Shown: positions 35,642 through 48,520, numbered from the stretch's first letter. The stretch: DNA of 64,000 nucleotides from Quercus robur (GCF_932294415.1 NC_065536.1:56297854-56361853); one strand, 5' to 3'. Program-made: numbers and translations. Notes: generated by a model from the sequence alone, not told the origin.

Positions 35642-38600
35642 ATGATGAGAGGTTTGAGCTTAAGAAGCCTCACATTCATGCTTTTCATTGCTTTTATACT
35701 TTGTTCATCAAATTTTGAAACTTGCAATGCTAGAAGAGGCAAGCATTGGAGGCATAGCAGAGGTATTTCGGCTTCTTTGTTTAAGAAGAAAGGAAAGAGT
35801 CAAGGAAGTAGTAATAACCACCATAGTGGAGGATCAAAACCAAAATCTCCTCCTCACAAAGCTTCACCGCTTCCAACTCCTAAACCAAAATCTCCTCCTC
35901 ACAAAGCTTCACCGCTTCCTACTCCTAAACCAAAATCTCCTCCTCACTCTCATAAACCAAAAGCTCCGCCGCTTCCAACTCCTAAACCAAAAGAAGAGTT
36001 CCCATCAAACCCGCCTGCCGGTCATTCTACCACCTTTAACGTGCTAGATTTTGGTGCCAAAGGTGATGGAAGCACAGATGACACGAAGGTGATTCCCAAT
36101 TCTCATCAAATGCTAAAGAAAATATGTCTAATGTTGCTTTGTAATATATATGGTTTACATGCAAATATTCGCGAATTTTTTTTTTTTTCAAATAATTACA
36201 AAATTTTCAATTTTGCAAGAAAATTCAGGGGAATGACAGAATTACCATTGAACAAAAAAAAATATAGAAAATGGGCAATTCATTGTAGCTTTTTCATCTA
36301 AGGTGCAATGCAAGTTGCTTTGGTGATTTTAAGGATCATTTGGGGCACAATAGCAAACTGAATTTTCATATGAGTTTGTAAAACCAAATAGGGAAGATAT
36401 TTTCTCACTCGTTAGTGTATCTTCCATACATATAATGTCCATAATTTCACACATATCGTCTATATTTAACACATAAAATAGCAAGTGTGTACGGAATGCA
36501 CACTAATTAGTATGTAGTAATCAATGTCCAAACAAATAAGGGTAATATAAATAAACTATAATTTCACACGCACTATCTATATTTTCGAAGTATATTGATA
36601 TTTAACACATAAAATAATTAGCGTATACGGAATACACACTAACAAGTACGTAGTAATCAATGTTTAAAAAAACTAAGGGTGGTATAGATAAGTGTGTTGT
36701 AACTATTCTCGATCGAAAAAATGTATAGGTCCCAATAGTTAAACAATAAACCAAAAGAATTAAAGATACAAAAAGCTAAAAGACATAAGAACAAACCAAA
36801 GCATGTTGATGTGGGGCCCACAAAGGGAAAAAAAAATTGATTCCCGTTATGACAGTTGGGTTGGGTCACGAACTCACGAATCCAACAACTATTGTATACT
36901 GTTCTGCACACACGAACACCAACCGTATTATTTAGAAAATCAGTTATTGTTAATACTGTCATACAACTAACACATAAAAAAATTGTTATGGTGCATCGCA
37001 GGCATTCCAAGCTGCATGGGCAGCTGCGTGTAAAATAGAGGCATCAATGATAGTCGTTCCAGCAGAATATGAATTCCTCGTGGGACCCATCTCATTCTCT
37101 GGTCCGTACTGTCAAGCAAACATAGTGTTTCAGGTAAATAGCAACACAATATAAAATTTCTCTACCATAGAGGAGTAATTTTATTGGGTTAACATTCTGA
37201 ATTCAAATACTTGGGGGGTATGAGCATGAAGGATCTCTTATCCCATTTCTAAGGCCTCTCATGCATTGAAAGGAATGTCTATGGTCTCCTATCTCTTGTC
37301 TCCTAGATAGTATTTTAAGTATCTGAATATATACATCATTCTTTTCACATTTCTTGAGACTAGATACTTAAAACATTTTATGAGACTAGATAATATTTTA
37401 AGTATCGAATATATGCATCATTCTTTTCACAATTTATGAGTCTCACATGACTATAGGATTCACATGCAGCAAAATGAAAGATGCATATATTCAATATATA
37501 AGATAATTATTACATGCCTACATCCCCTCAAGTATTGATATCTCCATTACTAAACTGGCATAAGGGAGTGTTTAGGGTTCCCCCCCCCCCCCCCCCCCCA
37601 ATTTTCCATTTGGACCCCTCAAGGTCCCCCTTCCCCTCAAGGCCACTCCAGCGTACAAATTTCAAAATCTATAATAGTACATCTTCTAACTTCTTGTAGA
37701 ACAAGAGACAATTTTTAATGCGGTGAGGTTTGTGCCCTGTTTGTGTCCAAAACTGAACATGATGTGGACTTACAATGGGTAACACAAACCCTTTCCACTG
37801 GCAGTTTGTGCTACAAATTTATAAGGTACAATGGTAGATACTTGTGTAAATCCTATATACACACTACACAGGATGACAGGACATAGAGCAAGGATGAAAC
37901 TGAAATCTTATCTTTATGTCTTGTCAAAACAATATCCACCAGTAAAATTCAGAAAGAGTTTCATCCTTGTAAAATTCTGAATGATTATTTTTATCTTGCA
38001 TGAAAATAGTCAATTGCATAGACAAAAATATATAATCCAGCCAACTAACTACTATAACAATGCTTTCACCTTTCACCTGTGATCATCCCAAGTAGTAGCT
38101 GTGATTGATAATTGATCTTGTCTTCCATAACCATTACCATTACCATCCAGTAATGCATAAACAACGACTGACAATTGAAATTAAAGACTGAAGAGAGTAT
38201 ATTTTTCTCAGCTAGATGGGACGATCATTGCTCCAACAAACTCCAATGCTTGGGGCAAAGGTCTCTTACAATGGCTTGAGTTCACAAAGTTGAGAGGAAT
38301 TACAATTCAGGGAAATGGTATCATTGATGGAAGAGGCTCAGTCTGGTGGCAAGACGCCCCGTTTGATGATCCTATAGATGATGAAATAAAACTTCTTGTC
38401 CCATTAAACAGCAGTGTTGAAGAGAATCCACCAATGCCGGTAACAATCTCCCTCACTTTGTATATTTCCCTGCAATTATTGTCTCAATTATCAGAAGCTA
38501 ATCATTTATGCATCTCGTACAACTGTGTGGTAGGTAAGAAGCAACCTTGGGAGGATAATGCCAAGCATCAAGCCAACTGTGAGAACCATTTCAAAACTTC

Positions 38601-41039
38601 TAAATTCCAAGCATATTCCATGACCATACAATCCTTTAACATGATGCATTTTTATTGCACAGGCACTGAGGTTTTATGGGAGTTTTAATGTGACGGTCAC
38701 AGGCATAACAATTCAAAGTAGTCCACAGTGCCACCTCAAGTTTGACTACTGCACGGGAGTGCTGGTCCATGATATAAGCGTCTCATCTCCCGGTGACAGT
38801 CCCAACACGGATGGAATCCACCTACAGGGCTCAAAAGACGTTCTAATTTACAGCTGCAATCTCGCTTGCGGTAATTAATTGCTTCTACATGAATAATTAA
38901 GTTATTCAATAATTGTTTAGTCAATGTTGTAGACCACATGCTGAGGTAGGGTGAAGAATATGACCTGCAGAGTCAAATATTTGAGGATAAATAATTTGAT
39001 GCCAATATAGAAATTACAGACAAAAAAAATTTGGTAAGTGACATCTGTGAGATAGGATCATGAGCAAACATGGCACAATCTTATCTTGTCATAGCCTTAT
39101 TGCTAAGGGCAACAATCTCTGACCACTTATAGCTTAGGACATGGCTCCTCTCACATTTCAAGCATTGCAGCCACCTATTATACGACACATGTCATGCCCT
39201 GAACCATTACTGGACCATCCAGTATAGGATTAGGTCTTGAACCCTACAGATAAAAGAAAATTTTTTTGTTGTATTTTTCTCAACTTTTCTTGTCTTTTAT
39301 CAGCAAGTAGAACTTCTGGCTTCCATTCCTTCTTCCCTTTGTTTATTTATAGTTAAAAACAGGGCCAACCTAGAAAACATAGAATGGACCTAAAAAAGGT
39401 CATTACATCCAGTATAAGCTAAATTTAGCTCTCCATAGCAAATCCTTTGAGCATGAAATGACAGCATCCATATAAAATTAAAAGCCCAAATATTATACAT
39501 GGCACTGAATGTAAAATAAAATGTGATGTCAGATATGACAAGGATAATGAACATAACTAAGTCATGTATATAAGCTGACTTTAACTTATAAAATGCCTGA
39601 ATGACATGTGCAGGAGATGACTGTGTTTCTATACAAACTGGATGCTCAAATGTATACATACACAATGTCAACTGTGGGCCAGGGCATGGAATCAGCATTG
39701 GAAGTCTAGGAAAGGATAACACCAAAGCCTGCGTCTCAAACATTACTGTCCGAGATGTCATTATGCACAACACAATGAACGGTGTCAGGATCAAGACATG
39801 GCAGGTATGGATACCATCTGTCATTCTATATGATTGGAAAACTCAAGTTAGAAGTAACAAATCAAGACTCTGCTTAAAGAGGCAGATCCAACTTTTATAA
39901 AATCAAAAAACATTGAAAGCTGAGCACTTCATCTTTTGTTGGTTGCTAAAATGGCTCAGCCAATATATTCCCTTTTTATGAAAATTTAAGTTAGCATGAA
40001 GGTTTTGAGTTTCAACCATTTTTATTGACTACAAGTGAATTTTAGAACTTTCACGTTTCTTAACTTTGACCCAGTTCAACATATAGTTTCCAAGAATTTG
40101 ACCACTATGAAAACTTCGATATTCTTTTTTTTTTTTTTCATAAGTAATGAGCTTTATTGAAAATCAAATATACTTTATGTTCACGAATATGAACACAAAG
40201 GATCAAAAAGTACAGCAATCTCAAAAGAAAAATCTAAGAGAAACTTGAAACTCTAAAATAGAAGAATACTGTGTGAAACCCCAAACCCAGGACCAATTAA
40301 AAAGAGTATGGGCAAACAAAGTTTTCAATTGATCCAATGAGCTCTCCAATATCTTCAAAAGTGCATCTATTCCGCTCCTTCCAAACAAGCCAGCACCATA
40401 ATCCAAATATCTGAACCATGCTTACCAAACAAATCAAAACATGGGACCTTCCAAGAACACAATGATATTCACCATAATTTAAAATGATTCCAATCAAAAT
40501 ATGGGGACCTTTCAAGAACACCATCTGAGTGATGAACACACATTGTTCCTAATGCCAAATATAATCTCTAAGTTGTTACTTGTTACACATGCTAGACATA
40601 CGCCACCTTTATCTCTGACTCATGATTTCAAATGTTAAATTTGCAGGGAGGATCAGGCTCTGTGCAGGGGGTACTGTTCTCAAACATTCAAGTTTCTGAA
40701 GTTGAATTCCCAATTGTGATTGACCAATACTATTGTGACAAAAGCAAATGCAGCAACCAAACATCAGCCGTAGCTCTATCAGGAATCAATTATGAAAGGA
40801 TAAGAGGGACATACACAGTTAAGCCCGTACACTTTGCTTGTAGCGACAGTCTACCATGTGTGGATGTATCACTAACTGCCATACAGCTAAAACCGATGCA
40901 AGAGAAATACCACATGTATGATCCCTTCTGCTGGCAGACTTTTGGAGAGTTGAGGACTCCCACCATGCCGCCAATTGGTTGTTTACAGATAGGCAAGCCA
41001 TCAAGCAACCGGATTCAATCCGATCATGATCTCTGTTGA
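35642..41039 (+). CDS. Polygalacturonase (GH28) with a proline-rich wall-linker domain, six exons
   Basis: Exons 35642-36088, 37002-37133, 38212-38439, 38663-38870, 39614-39804 and 40647-41039 join in phase to about 532 residues. A signal peptide (about 1-28) is followed by a basic segment and then residues of roughly 65-125 rich in Lys, Pro and Ser, with the repeated unit [15 protein letters not shown]. This resembles extensin or proline-rich wall proteins and may tether the enzyme to the wall. The GH28 beta-helix starts [17 protein letters not shown]. All four catalytic motifs are intact: SPNTDG (NTDG 317-320), GDD (339-341), CGPGHG (GHG 362-364) and RIK (397-399). The start is the first ATG; the frame upstream begins with GTG and reads from the leader. 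Compared with the neighbouring gene, the last two introns are absent and the hinge exon is different, so this belongs to another polygalacturonase subgroup. It looks functional. Confidence 0.93.
40123..40600 (-). mobile_element. LINE (L1-type) 3' fragment in the last intron of the polygalacturonase
   Basis: Minus-strand translation gives [15 protein letters not shown], and in another frame [19 protein letters not shown]. Both segments characterise the C-terminal end of plant L1 ORF2 (W..WKERN.R.FE... then LF..TL..WS..WG). The shift between the two frames shows the copy is broken. A T-run on the plus strand at about 40127-40139 is its poly(A) tail. It is a 5'-truncated dead insertion antisense to the gene. 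Confidence 0.7.
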
Positions 41040-41664
41040 GCTCAAAAAGATTTATTATTTCACGGTGTAGTTACTTGTGTGGTTGGCATGAGTTCCAGAC
41101 CCCTTTCGCACCATTAGCTATTTAGGTAAATCATGTATATCATGACAGTGCTAGTTTACACGAATTCTTCTCTAGCATGGTTATATAGATTCAGATTGTG
41201 AGAGAGTATACAGACATTGCTTTTAGCTGGAGTCCCATAATAGTGTATAAGTCAAGCTTCTTTGTTATAATAGATTTCCAAAGTATGAGATAGTATACAA
41301 ATTTCTCTATCCAAATTTGCGATAAAAGAATATCCTCTATACATATCCAGATTCAAGTATATCACCATCAAAATAGAGCAAACAAAGCTACATGCATTTG
41401 TGAAACAATACCCATGGTTAAGTAACATGTAATATCACAACAACTTTCATGAATCAATGGGAAACGGTGAATTTAATCATGAACTCAAGACCATCTATTA
41501 TGATACTACCACAATAAACTGCACTTATCCCAAAAGCGCAAGCAGATTGGAAATGATGAATTTAATCGCTTAATTGTTAATAGGGTGGTCCCTATGGATG
41601 AAAAGATGAGAGAGAGCCGCTTATGAGAGTTTGGTAACGTGCAAAGGAGAGAGATTAACGTACC

Positions 41665-42105
41665 AATGAGGAACGGTAAGTTGATTCAAGCCAAGGGAAC
41701 AAAAAAGGAGAGAAATACCCAAAATAACATTAGTAGTAGTAGTAGTAAAAAAGAACGTGCGAATTATGGTGATTATGATCTCAAATAGAAGAGAATGGCA
41801 GTAAAAATACATGTGACTCATCATGAAGAGTCGGTTAAGGATCTATAACCGATCCCAAAAAAATACATTATACACACAAGATAGTAGAGCAAATGTAAGT
41901 TGATTCAAGTCAAGGGAACAAAAAAGTACAGAAATACCTAAAATAACATTAGTAGTAGTAAAAAGAACGTGCCAATTAAGGTGATTATGATCTCAAATAG
42001 AATAGAATGGCAAAAAAAATACATGTGACTGATCTTGTATAGTCAGTTAAGAATCCATAACAGAGTCCAAAAAATACGTTATACACACACGCACAATAAT
42101 ATTTG
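41665..42105. repeat. Tandem duplication, two copies of about 220 bases
   Basis: GTAAGTTGATTCAAGCCAAG near 41672 recurs as GTAAGTTGATTCAAGTCAAG near 41896. The following AATAACATTAGTAGTAGTA, GGTGATTATGATCTCAAATA and ATACATGTGACT blocks appear in the same order in both, ending in TTATACACACA. Similarity by eye is high, with a shorter TAG microsatellite in the second copy. Confidence 0.8.
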
Positions 42106-43504
42106 AAATTATGACATCCTTTACCATGAAGCCAAAAAAATCAATTAGTTTTTAGTGTCTATGCGTTTCGAGCCCGATAAGAGACTTTATTACTTGAATT
42201 AACCGTGACCCACGACAAATTACATAATAATAAACAAACAAGATCAAATATGAGAACCAAAACGAAATGAGCGAATTCATTATCATAATTTAATTAATTA
42301 ATTAATGAAAAAAAATTAAAAATCGAATTCATACATGCATATATCAAAGCTTCTCTTTAGAATATAGATAGATGGTATTAAAAATAAAAGAATTCGGAGT
42401 AATTGAAATTGAGAAGTACCGAATAGCTGGGTTGAGAACAAGGTGATGTGACATTTTTCCACCGTTTTTTGACTTCTTCGCTACTCTCAGAGTCAGAACT
42501 CAGAAGCCAGTGAGGTCGAACTCGAATAATATTTGATCTACAATTGGCTTCACTTAGATGCGGCACCGTTTGAGGGCTTTGAGAATTGAGCCTTCAATTC
42601 ATGGGCGGTGAAATCACGCCTCCACCGACGACTTGTAGTACAGATGTCAATTTCTGGTTGTATGATTTTGGCCTGCGTTGTTTTCATTTTATCATCTCTT
42701 TATATATTTCAAATTTTCCATTTTGACGCTGCATGTACTGTTTAGGGGTTTATGGTAGATTTGTTTATAATATGTTTTGAGTTTTAAAATAATATTACAC
42801 GAATTTTAACACATTTTTTTATTTACACATATTTTTAAAAAATCTGAAAATTGTTGTTTAAACACACATACCAAATGCGCCTAATTGTTTTTGTCTTGGT
42901 TGTTTTTAAAGGTTTTTTTTTTTTTTTTTTTTTGCATATTCAAGTTAGCTTAGTTGGTAAAATTTTTATTAATTTTAAATAAAATGGTTATATAAAATAG
43001 ATAAAAGTGGTTTTTTTTTTTTCCAGTAATTACACCTAATTTTCATCTCATGTAACAATGTCTCAAGTATAAAATGTATTTTGTCAAGGAAAACAATTTG
43101 TTTTCGATGTGATGTTTTTGTTGTAAAAAATATTTTTAGCATTTGGCATGTATGAAAAATCACAAGTTTAAATAAAAAATTTGGTTCTCTCTCATAATTA
43201 CAAACACTTAAAACCTTAAAAAATGACACTTTGAATTGTTTTTGTGTTCCTTGTAAAGTTTAGAGGCATACCATGAGCCCATGATCATTTTGGAAGTTTT
43301 AGGATATATTTTCATCATTTTGATAGTTTAGGGTGTTTCCTTTTTTTTTCTTGTGATTTTAGAGGTATTTTAAACATATTATATTAGAGGTTTTTAGGGG
43401 AATTCTATCATTTAAAAAAAATTAAGGGTATTTTCATCCTTTTATAGGTTTTAAATGTATTTTTGTCATTTTAAAAGTTTCACGATTAATTTGGTCATTT
43501 TAAG

Positions 43505-43715
43505 AGTGGGTTTGGATTGCACTAAAATTTCATTTCAGCGCGTTTGCGTCTCTATCAGTGGGTCCTGTGCACTGTTCACAAGACTCACAAGTTGTCTAAT
43601 TTAGCAAAATTTTCATTAAAACTGGGTTATACGGCACTATTCACATGTTTAAAAATTATTTTACTATAGTATTTTTAGTTTTCAGCAATAAAGGGTGTCT
43701 AAATAGACTCTAAAT
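43505..43715. mobile_element. MITE-like segment related to the one at 7.7 kb
   Basis: Begins AGTGGGTTTGGATTGCACTA and ends near AAGGGTGTCTAAATAGACTC. The interior contains GGTCCTGTGCACTGTTCAC and ACTATAGTATTTTTAGTTTT, features of an abundant plant MITE family. Ends are degraded and no target duplication is clear. Confidence 0.45.
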
Positions 43716-44836
43716 GTTTTAAGAATATTTAAAGGTTTTAAGTGTATTTTAGTTATTTTAGAAATTTTAGGAGTATTTTTCTCACAATAAAAGTTTCTAA
43801 GATGTTTTAGACAATTAAGAGGTTTTCAATGGTATTTTTGTCATTTTTGTGGTTTTAATGGTATGACGGTCATTTTAAAGATTTTCGGTACATTTCTATC
43901 AATTTTAGATTTTTTTTTTTTTAGTTGAAAGTGACTAAAATGTCTTACGTCTTCTAAATGCATGAAACACTTTTTTATTTTTTAGAATCTGATTGGTTTC
44001 ACCAAGTTTAATGAATATTTGAACTTTTTTTTTTTCTTTAGATAAAATTGATGAAAGCTGATGCCATTTCCATCAATGCACCTTATCTTATTCGATGATG
44101 TCCGTCATTAGAAATCTAAACCAGCATCTTCTCTGCAACAAGAGCCATCAAGCTCAACCCCAACAGTAACTCTCATTTTCAATAAGTAAAAAACCAGAGC
44201 AATTAATTCTATCTCCTTCAATGGCACACACTGCAGAGAAGCACTTGAACACAGCGAGAAGAAGAATGGCTTGTGTGACCAACCATTTCATTCCGCTCGA
44301 TCATTTGCCTCCAATTACTTGGTTCAAATATTGAATTATGTAACACCTCCATGAACGACAGCTACCATAGGATCCATAGTGAAGTTCCCACTTGCTTGTG
44401 ATGATGAGTCCGGCAATGAGTTTCACTTCACTGACATTATCTACGAGAAAGCCATTGGCGAAGGGATAGCAAAGGTCAAGCATTTGTTATGGAACTGAAT
44501 TCTTAAATTTGTAACTGTCTCACTGTGGTTTGTAGCAGATAACTAGTAATAGGACAGAGAGACGAAATGCATTCCGGCCACTGACAATTAAGGAGCTTAG
44601 TCGTGCATTTGATGATGCGAGGAATGATAGTTCAGTGGGAGTTATCATTCTTACTTGGAAGGTATCTTAATCTAACTTTGCACATCAAAGTATTTTTTAC
44701 GTGCTAGTCTAGATTGCAACATCTACATACAAAACTTAATTATAGACTTTATAGTTCCTTATGTTCACATTTTAGGTTCGCAGTTAAATTCAACCAAAAG
44801 TATGCATTGGTCAATGAATCACATTGTTAAATTTAA

Positions 44837-46455
44837 GGCGAAAAGTACATTTTAGTCCCTACATTTTCAGGCGATTCCCATTTTAGTCCCTAAATTTTAT
44901 TTTTACCACTTTTAGTCCCTATCTTGAAAAACGCTTCTATTTTAGTCCCTGCCGTTACATCAGAAACGGATATTGCAGACGTGGCAAACGACAAAGTTAA
45001 ATAATAATAAACTAATGTCCACGTGGCCTAAATTAATAATAAAAAATGTTTTTTAATGCCATGTCAGCATCTAAATTAAAAAAATTAATTTATTAATTTT
45101 AACTAAATAAAAAAAATTAAAAACAGAATTAAAAACTAAAAATATTATGATTTGAGATCTAAGTATGCCTTGAACAAGAACAACAAGAACACAAACCCAG
45201 ATCCAAGAACACAAACCTAGAAATTAATAAATAAATAAATAAAAACTAATCCAAGCCAAAATTCCGATCTCAAAGCCAACCCACAACAACCCAGGCCAAG
45301 AAAATCAACCCACAACCACAAAAGAAAAACTCAGGCGAGATCGGCAAAAGAAAGTAAAAACTCAGGCGAGATCAGTGAGGAGTGGAGGAAGAAAGAAAAA
45401 AATGAAAGGGAGAAGAGAGATCGGCGCTGGGCAGGCGAGATCGGTGAGGTGGGTAGGCAAGATTGGCGAGGTATGGGGTCGGAGGCTATGGAGTCGAGTG
45501 CCCACCTCGCCGATCTCGCCTACCCACCTCGCCGATCTCGCCTGCCCAGCGCCAATCTCAACATCCCTTCCTTGAAGCACTGTACGGACCCTCTTCTCCA
45601 GTCCTTCAATTGAACCCCTCCAACTTCAAGTCCAAGGTTTTTCCTTTTTCTTTTTTTTTTTAATTTTAAATACTATTTTTCTTTGTAAAATTTCTTCACA
45701 TTTCACGAACATGTGAAATCGGCATCGTTTCTACTGAAAGATACTTTCCGAAAATCTTAGCTTGGTAAAAAAAAAAATGTTGGAATATGTCGAAGTAATT
45801 CTTAATTCCTATTTGCTTGTCATAATTTTCGATCTGATTTTACAGTGTCTTAGTGCAGATATTATTATTGTTGTTGATGTTGTTTTCATTGTTGTTCCAC
45901 TTTTTTCTTTTTCTTTTTTCTTTTTTTTTGTCTAAAAGAATTACTTTTTGGGTGATGGGATTTTGGTTTACTATAGCTGGGTTTGGAAATAGTGATTAGT
46001 GGGTTTATGGCTGTGGGTTGATTTTCTTGGCCTGGGTTGTTGTGGGTTTTATTTTGGTGGTTGTGGGTTGGCTTTGAGATTGGAATTTCTGGCTTTGATT
46101 AGTTTTTTTTTTTTTTTTTTTTAAATAATTTCTGGGTTTGTGTTCTTGGATTTGGGTTTGTGTTCTTGTTGTTCTTGTTCAAGGCACACTTAGATCTCAA
46201 TTCATAAGATTTTTAGTTTTTAATTCTGTTTTTAATTTTTTTATTTAGTTAAAATTAATAAATTAATTTTTTTAATTTAGATGCTGACGTGGCATTAAAA
46301 AACATTTTTTATTATTAATTTAGGCCACGTGGACATTAGTTTATTATTATTTAACTTTGCCGTTTACCACGTCTGCAATATCCGTTTCTGATGTAACGGC
46401 AGGGACTAAAATGGGAATCGCCTGAAAATGTAGGGACTAAAATGTGCTTTTTGCC
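44837..46455. mobile_element. Fold-back MULE (Pack-MULE) in a pseudogene intron
   Basis: The ends are inverted repeats of roughly 450-480 bases, starting GGCGAAAAGTACATTTTAGT on the left and GGCAAAAAGCACATTTTAGT on the right (reverse complement). They are flanked by a perfect 9-base direct repeat TAAATTTAA (44828-44836 and 46456-46464). This is diagnostic of a Mutator-like element. There is no transposase. The interior has a second palindrome (45423-45556, around GGCGAGATCGG and CCGATCTCGCC) and a segment that looks like a captured host exon with its intron start. The element sits in the intron after the second block of the naphthoate synthase pseudogene. Confidence 0.9.
45562..45660 (+). pseudogene. 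Captured first-exon fragment of a protein disulfide isomerase gene
   Basis: The frame reads ALYGPSSPVLQLNPSNFKSK and then V, followed by GTTTTTCC, a possible 5' splice site. This matches the N-terminus of the mature plant PDI-like 2-3 (P5-type) protein up to the position where I recall its first intron; the thioredoxin CGHC site, which would lie in the next exon, is absent. The AT/T-rich sequence that follows to about 45950 may be intron carried along. There is no start codon or signal peptide from the donor gene. I infer capture by the surrounding MULE. The match is from memory of the family, not a search. Confidence 0.7.
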
Positions 46456-47981
46456 TAAATTTAATTGTTTTTGTGAGAAGATAACACATTTTGTGTTGTT
46501 TGGGTCAATGTAATCACATTGTTGAATCCAATTGGGAAACTAAGGTACAACACTTAAAAGAAATTGTACCTATGTTTTGCGGCCATTCGTCTATATATGC
46601 TTGTCTCACCTGATTGTTTAGTATCTGTCAATTCTAGTGTCTGTTTGTTAGTGAGTTCCATTATTGTTTAATTCTATTTAGTGGTTATATAAAAACATAA
46701 AATTCTTTTACAGTTTTACTTCAATTTCTAGCCCTTGTGACATGGGTATGTATAGTGCCTATCATTTTGGCAACACAATGACCATCGTGATCTCATGCAT
46801 TGCTAAAGGATGCTGTGTTGGCCCTTCATGTAATGCTTTTGGAGTATAGAAAAAGAGAGAGATGAGTTTGTTAAGTTGTTTATTTTGATCAAACTCAATA
46901 GTAGCACCCACTGGTTGTCTTTAGTCAGTACTATTATTTTCGGCTTTGTCCAGCTTTACTATGAAATTATTGAGTACTATTATTGTCATACTACTTCAGA
47001 ACCATGCACCTTGCTCATGTCTACCTTCTTGTCGTCTCTAGTGAATGCAAAGTAGTCTCAAATACAAGTCCTTGTGATTGTGTACCGATCCTACTTGCAT
47101 ATTTATTTTGTATTAGCTATGTTTTGTGTGGGATGATAGTTGTCATACCACAAAATCTGATAGTGATCAAGTCTCTTCTTGTTCTGCAAAATTAATTCAA
47201 TTTTTAAGCTAACATGATACAACCTCGATTGGTTTTTCCTCATTAGTCTGTGTGTTGAGGAAGGGGGGCTGTTCTTCAAGATGAAATGAATGAAGATATG
47301 TCTGCAAGTTTTGGGCATGAGAAAGACTACTCACCTGCATGCCCAGTTTGAAAACTATTGACGTATTTGTGTTTCCTATCTATCAAGGAAAACAAATAGT
47401 CTTTTTGCCTTCTAAGCAGGATTGAAAATATGAATATGTTGGATGTTGGTGCCACTAATGTATAAATTATATTGATATTCTGTATGTCCATGGAACCTGT
47501 ATTGATTTGCTGTTGTTAATGATTTAATGCTGTAGGAAACGAAGGCATTTTATAGTGGTGGTGACCAGGTGTTGAGAACCAAGGATGGTTATGCTGATTA
47601 TGAAAATTTTGGTCGTCTTAATGTTTTAGATTTATAGGTATATGGTTTATCCTAACACAATTTATCCTATTGACTCTATTTAGTGCTTGCATAAGTCCCT
47701 TGAGGCCTTGATCCCCCAACCAAAACCTGGTTGAGCATGAATCTTCATGATTACCCCTAAATATTGCTTCCAATTGTAACCCTTGAGCCTTGATTAAAAA
47801 AAAAAAAATCAAATGCTTCATGGCCAGTCTTCTAATTTTTGGTTTAATCATTACAAGGTACAGATTCGTCGTCTTCCAAAGCCAGTGATAGCAATGGTAT
47901 ACTCTGCTTCATTCCACTTTGCATCTAGACTTAGTGCTGTCAACCTCATGGACTCCTGATGTAACTGAGCTGTGTACTTTA

Positions 47982-47983
<2 letters not shown>

Positions 47984-48019
<36 letters not shown>
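47984..48019. repeat. TA microsatellite
   Basis: A TA dinucleotide run of about 18 units in an intron of the naphthoate synthase pseudogene. Similar TA runs lie at about 49928-49958 and 59107-59141. Confidence 0.9.
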
Positions 48020-48020
<1 letters not shown>

Positions 48021-48229
48021 TGCACTTCAGTGTTACTTAGTATGAGGTTAACAGTTCCTTACCATCAGACTTGCTACCTATCAATTACTTTGTTCACAGT
48101 TCACACCTATCCTAAATAGTAAAATCAGGTGGCAGGTTATGCTGTTAGAGGAGGACATGTGTTACACATGGTCTGTGATTTAACCATTGGAGCAATTAAT
48201 GCTATTTTTGGTCAAACTGGTCCTAAGGT

Positions 48230-48520
48230 TTTTTTTTTTTTTTTTTGGGTAAAAGAGGGATCTCATTCAAAAGCTAAAAAGAAGACAGAAATCGAGCTAA
48301 TGCTTTGATCATACAGGGTACCAGCAGCATCCAGACTAAGCAAAAAGGAAATATCAGGAGGTTCCATAAGAACAACAAAATCTTGTGTCAAAAGAGCTCC
48401 CGTCGAGCGAGAGCACCAGCACATCTATTGGTTTCACAATAATAGTGCTGAATTCTGAACATAGGGATTTGCCGAAAATCTGAATTGTTGATTGGTGTGC
48501 TAGAACTATTCAGTCATGGT
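48230..48520 (-). mobile_element. Non-LTR retrotransposon 3' fragment with RNase H remnant
   Basis: On the minus strand, NRCAGALARREL matches the NRCADxLAR motif at the end of the RNase H-like domain of plant LINEs. It is followed, after a one-base shift of frame, by LTQDFVVLMEPPDISFLLSL, a typical C-terminus, and then a stop. The plus-strand T-run at 48229-48246 is the poly(A) tail. The copy is 5'-truncated and dead, inserted into an intron of the naphthoate synthase pseudogene right after its fifth block. Confidence 0.65.

Larger units (their letters stand above)
41040..44220. other. Intergenic DNA with local repeats
   Basis: After the 3' UTR of the polygalacturonase, the interval holds a tandem duplication (41665-42105), a GC-richer stretch at about 42400-42660 that could be a 5' exon or promoter of an unseen minus-strand transcript, a MITE-like segment at 43505-43715, and a degenerate array at about 43290-43920 in which units such as TTTTGTCATTTTAAAAGTTT recur every 40-60 bases. 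No protein-coding gene is recognised. Confidence 0.5.

Noticed and set aside
37580-37600. C-homopolymer in an intron of the second polygalacturonase (also near 9377 and 13171)
   Set aside because: Homopolymer lengths are error-prone in assemblies and no function can be argued.
42378-42660. GC-richer stretch with a minus-strand 62-codon open frame, considered as a gene start
   Set aside because: No family similarity and no continuing exons found on the minus strand towards 41 kb; kept only as a remark in the intergenic entry.
45362-45580. Open frames on both strands with similar peptides (RARSARWVGEIGE / GAGQARSVRWVGKIGE)
   Set aside because: They are produced by the inner palindrome of the Pack-MULE, which reads nearly the same on both strands; only the PDI-like tail at 45562 onward has outside similarity.
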